From Torymus aiolomorphi (Eukaryota > Arthropoda > Insecta > Hymenoptera > Torymidae): a stretch of DNA of 64,000 nt. The stretch lies in the NCBI GenBank assembly GCA_036365515.1, contig CM070876.1:172757978-172821977 (forward strand). The letters are read 5' to 3'. Positions 42,090 through 54,059 of the stretch are shown here, piece by piece; the first letter of the stretch is position 1, and each line of letters opens with the position of its first letter. Made by a program: the position numbers and the translations under genes. The notes beneath the pieces were generated by a model. It worked only from the letters and a program-made list of their open reading frames with translations, made no database searches and had not been told where the DNA came from.

Positions 42090-44908
42090 CTTGCCTTCTG
42101 TCTTTCTCTTCCTCTCTCACTTCTTCTTCTTCGCAGCCTGTCTCCCGTTCTCTCTTGCTTCTCTCCGCCTACGCGTCCCCGAGGATTCCGCGCGCTCTAA
42201 GCCGCGGGCGCTGCTGCTGCTGCGAGCTCGTCCCTCGCGGAATGCCTCCTCTGGCTGACCTCCATTCCGTGTACACGGCTATATGGAGTTGCTTCTGCTG
42301 CTGCTTCACCTCTCGTGTATGTATATGCGGGGACACCTGAAATCCGTGGAGAGCTTTAGTCGCGATCGTCGCCGCCCCCTCGGGACGAGAAAAATGACGG
42401 CCGTGTTTGCAGTGTGTATGTGTAGCGACGACGAGGGGATTTTTAGCGTAGCGGTAATGTGTTTGATCTGCTGCTGCGGGTTTTCGAAGGAGTTGGGTGT
42501 GTTTTTTTTTTCTTCGTCTTTTTTGGCTCGTGTTTTTTGAGGTTGGAGGACGACGATGATGGTTAAAAGGTAAATAAGGCAGAGAGGAGTGTGGCCTTGC
42601 AAATTGGATGTTTGACTGTTTGTTCAAGATTTATGAGGTTAGCGTGTTCGGTTCTTGTGATAGCCATTATGGCCGGAGTATAATGGAAACGGTCGTAATC
42701 AATTCACTTTTTATTTGAAAATATGTTAATTATTGTATTGGCATTGTAAAATGTCATGTGTGACTATACGTGGTTAAAATTTAATTTTTTCAATGTACAA
42801 GGAATCGTATCAAATTTCCAGTGTATATAATTAAGTATGCAATTAACGCGTTTGCATATTATGTGCATACATTGATATCGGTCGATGTAATAAATTGAAA
42901 TCGTGACTGATACATTGTATTTTAATTTAAAAACAATACTAAGTAATCGTATGAAAAAAAAGTAACAGCTAACAGCAAAAAAAAAAAAAATCAATCTAAG
43001 TACACTTTTAATTAATTATAGTGCATTTTATCTTGTATACTCATTCTCTAGGAAAAAAAATTTTCTTTTAGTTTAAAAGTTCCATTAGTGCAAGAACTTT
43101 TACATAAGATTGTAAAAAGAATTGTTAATGGGACAAGGAACAAGATTGTAAAAAATTCTTTAAAAAATTCATGTACACACATACATAATAAATCAAAATA
43201 ATAAAGATTTATTTTTTATCTACCGCGATATTAAAAAAAAGTATCACAAATTATTCATGCCGTCACAATAATGTAGGACATTTTTTTTATCAAACGCTTT
43301 CTTTTGATTATTTCCATGAGCTTACTAATGTTCTCCGAAGAAGGTATACCGTTACATCACACCGAAGAAATCATAACGTAAAAAAGAGCGCCCATTCGAT
43401 CGGGAAACTGTCAAAACTACATGTACACTTTCATTCAACAAAGTAGCTTTCTCACGTATACATATAACCACCATATAACAATCACATTCCCGGTGAAATT
43501 ACGCACACCCCCGTAATACCATTATACCTCCCAGCGCCAGAATTATCCCTTGTAAGCCTAAAAACAACACGACAACAGCGCCCAGCTACCCACTTCGTTA
43601 ATTAAATCGACTTTTTTCCGCTTAATCCTTTTACGCGCGGCCTCTATTAACTGAGAAATTTCAAAGTACTTACACGGCGCTTCGAGTGCTCCGACCTCCC
43701 TCGCGAACACTTAACACAAATTAGTCAAAAGCCTCCTTGCACGAACCAAAACAGAACCGCGCGCACACAACAACAAACCATTAACCGGCTATATACGCGA
43801 CCCAAATCCCGCGCGAGCATGATCGATTATCAATAATTATACCGTCCGCGAAAAATAGCGCGGCGGCGACGACGTCGTGTCACTACTGCAGGAGGTCCAC
43901 CCGGAATTAGAATATACGCCGCGATGAACCACGCGCATTCATTATTCGCCTCGTCCCAAACGCGCGCACGGCGACAACGCCGCGGCTATAAATTGCTCGG
44001 CGCGCGCGAGGGGCATTTAAAATAGACTTTTTCTCTCTCTCTCTCTCACTCTCTCCTGACGCGGGGGGTATACGTTTGCATCAGCGCCTCATGCGCGCGC
44101 GTCACGTTCCTTTATACAGCAGGAAGTCTCTCATGCGTATATATAATATATGCGAGGATGACGACGATGTGTTATTGCGGGATGGACGCTCGGGTGCACA
44201 AATTCAAGTGCAACGGCGACGGCAGCGTAATTTTATATATATATAAACTTGCACGTGGCCATGATATGACGCAAATTACGGAAAATACGCGAGCAGCAGT
44301 GATCGTTAAATAATTGGGCTATAATGGTGATTCCGCGAAGATGATGTCGTCGTCGTGAGCGGCGGACTGTGAATAGTGAGATGGAAATGATGTGATTCAT
44401 GTACTCAGTATATAATGGTAGGTATATATATATATACCTAGGGAGCCATGTACCGGGAACCGGGGAGGTGGTGAGGTTGCGCCGGTGCCGCCGATGCGGG
44501 GGTCGTCCCGAAACGTTCACTGCTCGTCATTCCACGGATGTCGGAGCTGGCTCGATCCTGAAAACAGAAACGAGAGAATAGTATTGAGTTACATAGTTGT
44601 GCGGTATAATATATTGATTGGGGGGAGGTGTTGGCGGTGGATATGGTTATTGATTAATTGGTTTTTTCTCTATTTTTAGGTGCACCAGCGCGCTTATGAT
44701 GTAATTATTTTTGGTTCGAGAACTGGTAAAGGGGCGTATATACCACGTGCGAGCCAGATACAAAAAACAAATAATACTTTTTTTTGGTAACTATACTTAT
44801 TATTATAAAATAGTTTTTTTATTCAACGAATTAATTAGCGCTTCGTTTTAATTTTCCTTGAAAATAATGCTACAAAAATTGTATTATATTTTCCTACATC
44901 AACTGATA
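42090..44908. other. Upstream flank of Src64B, probable 5' leader and promoter side
   Basis: The sequence directly before the Src64B ATG (42,090-42,520 read on the minus strand) is purine- and CpG-rich with no polypyrimidine acceptor next to the ATG. The ATG therefore probably lies in a 5' leader starting within a few hundred bases. Beyond it lie AT-rich sequence (42.6-43.5 kb) and a CpG-rich block with CT runs (43.6-44.1 kb). No other gene is recognised. Confidence 0.4.
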
Positions 44909-45628
44909 CACGGAGAGAAATTTTGTAGTGAAAATTACAAATATTCGAGACAAAATTACCAGTTTCTATGGTAATGGATGGACAGACTGACAATTTCAAA
45001 CTTTTTACCAAAGTGCCTTGGTAAAATTTTTTTTTAGTTAATTTAAATTAAAAAAATTAACTTTTTTTATCCATATTGATGGATATATAGTATTTTAATA
45101 TAGAAATAGAAACAGAAACAAGGATGAAAAAACATTAAACTGAAAAAAAATTTTTACGGAAGCGGGATTCGATCCGACGATCTTTGGGTTGAGAGTCCGA
45201 CGTTCTACCGACTGCGCCACGGAAGCTGTTACCAACAGTCATTTGAATCGCCGTTATTACTTACTCAAAATATGTGTATTGTTTTCATTTTAACGTCGCG
45301 CACGCCTCTAGTATCAATCTTCTGAAACACAATAATGCGCAGTGCGCATGCGCGAGTACACAAATACCAGGTTATTTGGTAAAATTTATCAGTTTTCTTA
45401 GTAAAAATTCTTAGGTTACCTTGTAAAAATGACTAGATCTCAATTTTTACCAGTGTGTCTGGTAATTTTTATTCCGATAATTTGGTATTTTTTTTAAGTA
45501 GTTATGGTAGTTTTTCCTGGGAAACTTATAAATTGTATTAGAAACCTGGGAATATCACGGCTTTTGACAGTCTATCCATGCGCTACCAAGGCACCTTGGT
45601 AATTTTTACTTTAAAATTTCTCTCCGTG
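44909..45628. mobile_element. TA-flanked inverted-repeat element with tRNA-like module (element A)
   Basis: The ends are CACGGAGAGAAATTTT and the complement AAATTTCTCTCCGTG, with TA on both sides (44907-44908, 45629-45630). The 720-bp body contains the tRNA-like module at 45157-45226 on the minus strand, followed in that direction by TAAAAATTTTTTTT, a potential pol III terminator. The remainder holds repeated short hairpins built from TTTACCA...TGGTAAA: TTTTTACCAAAGTGCCTTGG, TTTTTACCAGTGTGTCTGG, and CTACCAAGGCACCTTGGTA. There is no open frame. Element B at 57440-58442 has the same plan. Confidence 0.8.
45157..45226 (-). ncRNA. tRNA-like module (not a functional tRNA)
   Basis: Read on the minus strand, TGGCGCAGTCGG fits the pol III A box (D-arm) and GGATCGAATCC fits the B box (T-arm), at tRNA spacing. 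An anticodon-loop-like CTCTCAA lies between them. However, the acceptor stem cannot form, because both ends read GCTTCCG instead of complementary sequences, and the anticodon stem has two mismatches. It is a tRNA-derived pol III promoter module, not a tRNA gene. An A-run and a T8 tract follow directly. Confidence 0.65.
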
Positions 45629-48600
45629 TATACAAATACACACAAAAACACCAATTACATCTTTCTCTCCAACCTCGTCTTCCAAAAGTCTCCCGTCACC
45701 CGGCAAACACTAGCATCACGCGCCTAAGTATATTATAGCTCGTCAGAGATCCGCCGACGAACCTATCCCCTCGGTAGCTCACGTCTTATTTACCGGAGCC
45801 CCTGCGTATTTCCCGAAGGTAAGTCCCTCCCTTCCTCTCCAGACCCAAACATACACGCACACACACAGAGCGTATAACTCCTCCCCACCTACACACACGG
45901 CCGCACCTCTTCTCCAAGGTCCTTCCTTGCGCTTCGCCTGCACGCGACCGAAACCCTTATAATTTCTCGCGCGTGCGCGCACGCCTGTCGCCTTATTTGC
46001 ATAATATATCCGAAAGCAGCAGCAGCAGCGGCGGCACATTTGGCGCAAACGTGTTTTACAGCTGAGCGAGGCTCGCCGAACACACATCTGCGTATCACCT
46101 GTGTGTGCGCGCGCTCGTGAGAGAGTGGAAAAAGAGCTCTTACCTGAGGATTTTCCGGCGACCCACTGCGGCGCGGGCAGCACCGCACACGGTAATAAAG
46201 CATCTGGTGGCCAGATAACGACGGTTCTCGTAAATTCCTCTCCCTCTCTGACGCGGGTAGGCGGGTATATATATATAGTGTCTCTCTCGCTCTCTCTTTT
46301 TCGAGAAAGAGAGCCCGGGGCTCATTGTTTTGAGGAGAGCGAGGCAAGAGCGCGCTGTGTGGTAAAAGTTCGGGATTTAGGTTGCGATTTTTTCGACGAG
46401 TACTTATAAGAAGAGGGTATAGTGGGCGAAGTTTCGGAAGGCGAGTATAGTGCTAAAGGAAGTTGAGGAATAAAGGTGGGGGGCGCGTGATACGGGTTTA
46501 AAGGGACAAGATAAAATTTGAGTTACCAAACTGGCGGTGAGAATTAATAGAGAGAAAATAACTTAAAAGGGAGTTGGGTATCTCGATAGCCAACTAGTCA
46601 AAATGAGGGCTGTTTATCTATTTGTTAATTTGCAAAGTAAATGTTATAGAAAGCCTGACAAATACTGGTAAACTAAATAATAATTATACATTCAAACAAA
46701 ACAATTCTATTCGTCTGAATTATCAATAACAAGTTTCGTGAGGAAGCTGATTTGACTCATTTTTTGAGGTTAAATGTATAGTTTTTGACTTCACTAAATT
46801 TTTTTTTATACATAAAGGTATCCAATGATACTTTTTAAGAGCAATAATCATTCGTTATATGCTTATCTTTAGCTGAAAATTTTTTCATCACAAACTACTC
46901 TTTCTGTGAAACAAAATACGTAAATTTGTGCGAATCCCCATAAGACTCCATGTTAAATTACTTAAATGAAAACATTCATATGTTGCTTCGTAGGTACCTT
47001 TTGGTTCCAAGAATTAACTGAGTTATTTTAAGACTTATATGAACCAGTCCTCCAAATTTTATTAAAATCTGCTTTCTTATTCAAAATCGAGAGAACTTCC
47101 TTAAGAAGTATATAGTTCGTTTTTAAGGCGCGCTGTGCCACAACAAATCGTTTGAGAAAAGTGAAAAATGGCAACCCGCGTTTAAAAAAATGCGTAATAT
47201 GTACATATACATACGCCTCGAAATGTAAACAAGCGCGCGCCCAGGCTCTCTTCTGCATGTAATTACCCAGGAGATATTGCAGTTTCAACGAGCGAGCATA
47301 AATAATGCAGATATGCAAATATATAGCGGGGAATAATTGAAAAATCGATACGCCCGTAAACTATAAGCGCAAAAGAAATAATAACGCGAGTTGAACTCAA
47401 ATTTGTCATATGCTGCGCGCGGTTGCCTTTATATACAATTATTGTTTTTCAGGACCCTCCCCCATTTGTTATCGTAAAATATACGTTAACTCTGATACCT
47501 TTTGACTTATGAATACCGTTTTCAAAAGATAAAGGTATAATAGATTTATCCTGCGGCAGCGTATAAAATTGCGGGCTTGCAGAGCTTCGATAAAGGCGCA
47601 AAATCCCTCGAGCGCTAAAAAAAGTTAACTTTATTAAATCAAAGAACACACATACACAGAGCAGACCGCAATTCCGTCGGCCTATACAATAAATAAGATT
47701 TCTCGCCCGAAAGATAATTCCACTATCTCTCCCTCTCTATTACTCCACCGCGCCGCCTCCTCCTCCTTCTCTCCCTCTCTATCCAGCGAACAAAAGGCGT
47801 CGTCGTCGTCACCCACGCGCGCGAAAAAGGCGCAACTGCCGCGGCGACCCGAAAAACCCCCCGTCTGAAACAAAGACACCTTCTCAAGACACTCTCTCTC
47901 GTGCGCGCGACTTTTAGAGCGCGAAATCGGAAAACTATACCTGCCGGGCGCGCGCGCGTGTCTCGATAACGCAAGCATCGTGGCGATGCGACTTTATTTT
48001 CCGCGCTGATGGCGACCGGTGTGACACGACGACGGCGGCACTTGGGAAATTTCAAATAAGCGGAGGTGGGAGATGTATGGCGCTGGCGGTCTAAATAAAT
48101 AACGGTTCCATAATCCCGGAGGTTAATCGCGCGCGCGCGCGCGCGTCTGTGTCTGTGGAAATTTTGATACGCACGGTGAGTTATGGCTGTTGTAAAGCAC
48201 GGATTTCAGGAAGAGGCGGTCGTTGGGTTTACGTGTGTGTATGTGGTTGGGATGCGTTTTGTGCGTCTGTATGGCAAACTGTGAAGAGCAAATTGATTTT
48301 TGGGATTACGGAGGTTGTATATGCAGGTGAATATCGGGCGATTTGAAAGCGATGTCTTGTGTAGCAGGTATATTTATAGGGCATGTGTTGGAGGAATATA
48401 TATATATATAAAAATGTATTTGTAGGATGGTTGCTGCGAGGTGTTCAGAGAATAATATTCTATAAGGAGGTATCGATTTTCGACGTCGGTTCAATTGTTA
48501 CCAGTTGCGAGTTGAAATATATAGATTTTACATGGGAGAGGCGAGGTTTTGAAATAACTTAAAGCTCGTCGAGCTATATTAAAGTATTGCAAAATACAGT

Positions 48601-50686
48601 ATTTCATTGTGTAACACACTGAGGAACGAGAGGATATGAATATTATACCACCGGATATCTATTCTGACAGTTGCACGGATTTGAGGTGAATCGAGAAGAA
48701 AGTTCTTATTTATAAAGTATAAATAAGCCCGCGTGATTTTTCGCCCACGCGATGCAGAAAATAGCCGTAAAATTGTATGTTTGGAAAACTGCGTGTATTT
48801 ATTACGTCGGTTACCGGCGGCAGTGTCGTAACCCAACTAATGTATTGATCTAGCGAACTTCCCTTTGGGTTCAGTAAACGGCTTTTAAATCACGCACGAG
48901 ATCTAAAACAAATCTCAACTAAACGTTGCTATTGCTACCCGAATAAATCATATTTCTGCGCATTAAAAAAAAAAAGACATCGAATTATTAGAAACCCCAA
49001 AACAAAACACATAATCTCACCGCACTCCACTACATCTGAATCACGTGTTATTATAGAAACTTTTCGCAATACCTACCATGTATACCTCAAAACAGACGCG
49101 CGTCACTATTACAGCCCATCAAACACACGCGCGCGCACCTCATTACTCATATGCCGAAAGCAAGAATCCGCCCACCGACAACAACTCACTCGAAGACTTT
49201 GCTCCACCAGCCCTCTCTCAACTTTTCAGAGAGAGAGAAGAAAGCGCGTCGGGGATTAGACGTTCGTTCGTCATCACCCCTTCGTTAACCGTCAACAAGT
49301 GCAAACAATGCCCCTAATAAAGGGCCGTGGCGATGATCCCGCTGTTTACCCCGGCGCGCGCGAGCGCTCGTCGCGACAAAAGCTAGCAAGAGAGACACAC
49401 GAGAGAAAGTATAAGGCGACCCCTACTGTATACATACACATCTTCCCTCTTTCTCTCCCTGAGATTTTTACGACAAAAGCGGCCGGAGGCAGCAACCGAT
49501 TCGCCCGCCGCGCGCTGCTGCTGAACTTTAAATAGTCGGCTAACCTATAAATCTCGCTCGCCCCGCAGGGGTGTGTGTATATACATTACTGCTGCTGCAG
49601 CTAAAGCGGAAATTGAGACGGACCCGTCGGCAACACATTTCCCAAAGGCTGTCGTTGTTGGTTTCCCGAGGAGAGAGAGAGAGAGAGAGGCAAAACGCCG
49701 TCACGGATCGACGCGCCGTGAAAGTCCGCAGCGACGATCGAGCGGGCGATTATCGACGAGGAGAGGATATGTTCGTGGAAGGTAGAAAAGGTATATATAG
49801 AGGTAGCAAGAGCGCGTCGAATTTTGACGATGCATTAGTGAGGGAGGACGCGCGTCGTAATTTTTATGGGGATGGAGGAGAGAAAAAGAGCGGTATAGAT
49901 TGACATGTAGCCCGCGCGGGATGTTTTTGTATATAGGGTATGCGACCGTTGGTGGAAAAAAAAAAGGAGCAGAGGTTTCAAAGGCAACAATGTGCCTGTC
50001 GCCTGTGTATTGTGCGGGGAAGAGATGAGATAAGTTGAATTAATTAATTGAATATCGCAAATATAGCCTATTAATTTTGAAGTAATAATTTTCACCCATG
50101 TGATCGACAAATCTTGTTTTGAACCCCAAAGCCGACGTATTATATCAACTCTTAAGTTAGTATTTAGGCCGTAAACATTTCTGAAGTAAAATAATTCATC
50201 GTCAAATATAACTTGAATTCATTAAACCTTCGCACACACCCATCAACATTTACTGCGCATTTTTAACCCATAACCGTACCCCTCCATTTTAATGCAATAA
50301 TACATTCTCCGCTATAATTTTATAATTCCATTCACACATAGCGCGCATCAGCAGCGACTCTCTCCCCGTCATAAAACGAAAAAAGCGCGCGCGCCATCAC
50401 AAAGCCCATCCTCTTATATTATACGCACACACACATACATTATACATACATAAACGAGAGAAAAAAATAGAATTCTTTTTTGCATCAAAATAAAAAGGCC
50501 GCGCCCCGCACAATGCCGAATAATTTCGGCGCCCACTTTTCCAAAGGAATAACTCCCTCTCTCCCTCCCTTCTCTCTTCCTCTAAAAGGCATCGCCCTCT
50601 GAATTCAAACTCCCACTATATAACACGCGCGCATCAGCTGTGTTCTCCCTCCCTCCCTCTCTACCTTCGAAAAAAAAAACGGACTC

Positions 50687-50729
<43 letters not shown>

Positions 50730-51602
50730 GAGCACGGCTTAAAAGGGCGTAAAACTGCCCGAGGGTCACCGCGCGCGTTATTATCTCTCTCTCGCGCTGA
50801 AAAATGACGTTGACGCGCGCGTCGGTGTCGTCATCGATTCTCTCCTCTCGAGACCTGCGCGCAGAGAGAGAAAAAATAAAAGGCAAGAGAGAGAGTGAGA
50901 GAGAGAGGAAAAAAGCACGTGGACGCCTCTTTCACTGAAGAGAGAGGCACACAGGAAGCTTTATTGTCGAAGAAATCGATGCGCTCGCGCGCGGAAGTGC
51001 CGTCGTATTATTTATAAGCTTCGCCGATAGAGTGTGCAGAGCGTACCGCAGCGTGTGATGTCTGTAATAATCGTATGCACGCGCGAGGTAGGCTCTCTTT
51101 TTAGGCACGACCGCTGCTCGGGAGAGCCTTATAATTTCTCCAGAGCAAAATTTGTTAACTCTATTATACCTAAAATTTGAGGTATACAAATGATTTTCCC
51201 CCCATCCAGAGTCGATTTTGCGCACTTTCCACAATGCATGTATGTCTGTAGGTTCGTATGTAATCAAATTGCCTGATTATCTCAATAAATTTTTCATCAA
51301 TTTCATCGGGATTCCGGGACAATACTCCTCTAATTATACCTGACCAGTAGTCCCCTAATGAGAAAGATCGATGGAAAACTCTAAATATGCGAGCACAAAG
51401 AGACATTTCAAAAAATCAATTTTTAAGCGTAATGTCTAGAAAAATTAATTTTAAGTTAATATCTACAAGTCTATTGCTAAAACTAATTAAAAGACACCTT
51501 TTACCTGTTGGGAATTTTTTGCTACGAGCAATATTTGCCAACATAACTGCGAAAAACGGCAAAAGAAGTCCAATAAAGGTCAAAAATGGACGATTTTCAG
51601 CT
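45629..51602. other. 6-kb CpG- and simple-repeat-rich region, no gene seen
   Basis: CpG-rich blocks alternate with AT-rich sequence at about 45.7-46.4, 47.7-48.3, 49.1-49.9 and 50.3-51.1 kb. CAG, GA, CT, CG and AT simple repeats are frequent. The open frames found are compositional (for example Arg-Glu-rich translations of GA runs). Alternative 5' exons of Src64B could lie here but cannot be identified without transcripts. Confidence 0.4.
50691..50730. repeat. CT microsatellite
   Basis: An almost pure CT run of about 40 bp, with one TTT interruption, in a CpG- and GA-rich block. Purine-pyrimidine asymmetric runs of this kind can bind GAGA-type factors; no promoter is assigned. Confidence 0.8.
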
Positions 51603-52314
51603 ATAACCTAACAGAATTTGATTTTACACAAAAATGTTAAATACAAAAGTTGTAGATAATATTTAAACAAAACTGTTTCCCATTTAACATTTTCATGTAA
51701 AATCAATTTCTGACGAGTTAGACTTATAAAAACGATTTTAAACGCCTAAATATAAAGAAAAATGGGCAATTCTCGGATATAACCTAACAGAACTTGATTT
51801 TACACAAAAATGTTAAATACAAAAGTTGTAGATAATATTTAAACAAAACTTTTTCCCATTTAACATTTTCATGTAAAATCCATTCCTGACGAGTTAGACC
51901 TATAGGTCTAAAAACGATTTATACCACTCTAACCTCAAAATCATAACTTTAATATGATTATTTAGCTCTCGTGGTATAAAATACTATACGACACTGGTGC
52001 GTAAGGTGATTTTTACCGCATTCGAGTTTTCTCCCTCGCTTCGTTCGTGCGAAAAACGTCTCATGCGGTAAATAATCACCTTCCCCACCCGTATCGTAAT
52101 GTACTATTTTAATGCTTAAATAGACCTGAAATAGTTGATTTTCGCTTATTGTGCAAGGATTTGAATTTACATAAATATGTTAAATACAAAAGATATAGAT
52201 AATATTTAAACAAAACTTTTTCCCCCTATTTGAAATTTTTATGCACAATCAATTCCTGATGATCGAAACCTATAAACACGATTTTTAACGCCTCAATAAA
52301 CTTTATATATATGT

Positions 52315-52347
<33 letters not shown>

Positions 52348-52395
52348 GTCAATTTTCGCTTATTATTTAACAGAATTCGATTTGACACAGAAATA
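51603..52395. repeat. Short satellite, about four copies of a 175-bp unit
   Basis: The landmark GTTAAATACAAAAG(T/A)TGTAGATAATATTTAAAC and its neighbours recur at about 51.63, 51.81 and 52.18 kb. A fourth start (TTTAACAGAATTCGATTTGACAC) lies near 52,368. Copies 1 and 2 are 175 bp apart. Copies 2 and 3 are about 365 bp apart because a 189-bp element (51921-52109) is inserted in copy 2. An AC microsatellite (about 52,314-52,340) separates copies 3 and 4. Confidence 0.75.
51921..52109. mobile_element. 189-bp double-hairpin MITE, copy 2 of 2
   Basis: This is the same length and architecture as 17360-17548: the start ATACCACTCTAACCTCAAAA, the GTGGTATAAAATAC junction, the central CTCGCTTCGTTCGTGC and the end CACCC...GTACTATTT. 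It interrupts a satellite unit. The neighbouring uninterrupted unit reads AAAAACGATTTTAAACGCC, which places the insertion within the T-rich ATTTTA and fits a TTA-type target. Confidence 0.78.
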
Positions 52396-53046
52396 TTATA
52401 CAATAGCTATAAATAAGATCGGAAAAATCAATACAACATTTCCAAAATCATATAATTATAAAAATATAATAATAAGAGACCAAATTACGTTTGATTACAA
52501 TGTTAAATGGGATAAACACTACATTGAAAGCATAATTAAAGAAACGAAATATCTACTTTTCATTCTTTACAAAATGGCAAATATGCAAAATAAAACATTG
52601 TTGATAGTATATTATGCGCTTTTTAATAGCATTATAAATTATGGGATAATAGCTTGGGGTCGTTTATATATGAATAGTCTAAGACCATTACAAAATCTAC
52701 AAAATAGAATTTTTAAAATTATATACAAAAATACTTTTGCGAGTGAAGGATGCCCTTTTAATACTAAACAATTATTTTATTAGGAACTAAAAAGTAGATA
52801 TCAGAGACAAACAATTAATACAAGAAAGAAAAGTATAAAGATACCAAAAAAAAAAATAAAACAATAAGTAACAAAAACTGCTACATAAAAGCTGTCAGAA
52901 CTTATAATTCTTTGCCAAATGATCTAAAGAACTTAGAATGTAATAGAATTACTATTAAGAGAAAATTAAAAAAATTGAGTTATTAAAAATATATAATTAT
53001 GTTATGTTACTGTTTTGATAACAAATTTTATATAAGATTACACAGC
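52382..53046 (+). pseudogene. 5'-truncated LINE reverse transcriptase fragment
   Basis: The open frame 52382-52783 encodes a segment typical of the region just after the reverse transcriptase domain of CR1/Jockey-like non-LTR retrotransposons. It contains LLFILYKMANMQNKTLLIVY, then ALFNSIINYGIIAWG, then LRPLQNLQNRIFKIIY. The catalytic FADD-type motif is absent, so the copy lacks the polymerase core and the endonuclease. The frame closes early with TAG, and K-rich degraded coding sequence follows. The 3' part continues beyond the nested element at 53051-53583 and ends with an AATA tail near 53,840. Confidence 0.7.
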
Positions 53047-53050
53047 TTAA

Positions 53051-53583
53051 GGACATTCTCCGGCTCAATTGTATCAATATCGCAAAAACTTTGATCTAAA
53101 AATATTATTTATGATGGAAACCCTTCATGAGTCTCTATACATTACTCCAAAAATAATAAAAAAAATAACGGTATAAAAAAAAGAGGTCAATACGAGATTT
53201 GAAATAAATATCACTTTCACGGTGTGACAATATATAGATATACAAATAACATGGAGTTTTTCTTTATGCTGCTATATCTCTGAAATTAATACCGCTTGCC
53301 ATATTGAAAATTATACCATATTATTCCTCTCGATTTCTAGTTTTATATCTCACGGTTGAAAAAAAATCACAAAGAAAATTTTTTTTACAGTAAATTAAAA
53401 TGTATTTTTCCAACGAGCTTAGATAGGGATCCCATGTTAACGCTGAAACTTTGAAATCAAATATTTTTATTTTGATATCGCTTTGGACGTGGGGCTTTGA
53501 AGCATGTACTAAGGACTAAAAATCAAACATTCTCTACAAGTTTCAGGAAAATCACAAAAAAATCGTTTTCTCGGAGAACGTCC
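53051..53583. mobile_element. TTAA-flanked MITE nested in the LINE remnant
   Basis: The ends are GGACATTCTCCG and the complement CGGAGAACGTCC, flanked by TTAA on both sides (53047-53050 and 53584-53587). The 533-bp interior is AT-rich and non-coding. A TTAA duplication suggests a piggyBac-type non-autonomous element. Its position inside the LINE 3' region dates it after the LINE insertion. Confidence 0.7.
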
Positions 53584-53587
53584 TTAA

Positions 53588-53840
53588 CCTGTCAACTATG
53601 TTCACAGGACCTAAGCGATATAAACAAATTATTCACATGAAGTGTGTTCTGAATACACTCACAACTATTTTATCTGTTTTGTCTTTCTGAGATACAGATG
53701 AATAACGGTTGGGAAATTAGTATGTAAGTTAGCTAGTAAGTTTTCTTTTATGTACCGGATCTATGCTCGGGTAATTGATTTACCTATGTAGGATTTACTT
53801 TGTAAATTTCTGGTTTTAATAAATAAATAAATAAATAAAA
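53588..53840 (+). mobile_element. LINE 3' end with AATA tail
   Basis: The 3' part of the truncated LINE, ending in five AATA/AAATA units (53,816-53,838). Such microsatellite-like tails are typical of CR1/Jockey-like elements rather than poly(A)-tailed L1. Continuity with the upstream fragment is inferred from position. Confidence 0.5.
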
Positions 53841-54059
53841 ATTGATGTTGAACTAAAAGAATCAAAATTACATAATATTATATAAGTAAATATTAAAGTA
53901 ATATCATATTTACAAAAAAAACTTCTGCGTAATGTTTGTGCTATAGATTTTGTAACATGGCAAATTTCCATGTATAAAGAATGTAATATTCTAGCTGACT
54001 CTGTCAGTCTTACAGTGTGGTAGAAATCTATTACATAGGCAAGTGTCACTGGGAAGTAT

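Noticed and set aside
45157..45226. Functional tRNA gene
   Set aside because: The acceptor ends are direct rather than complementary and the anticodon stem has mismatches, so only the pol III boxes are tRNA-like.
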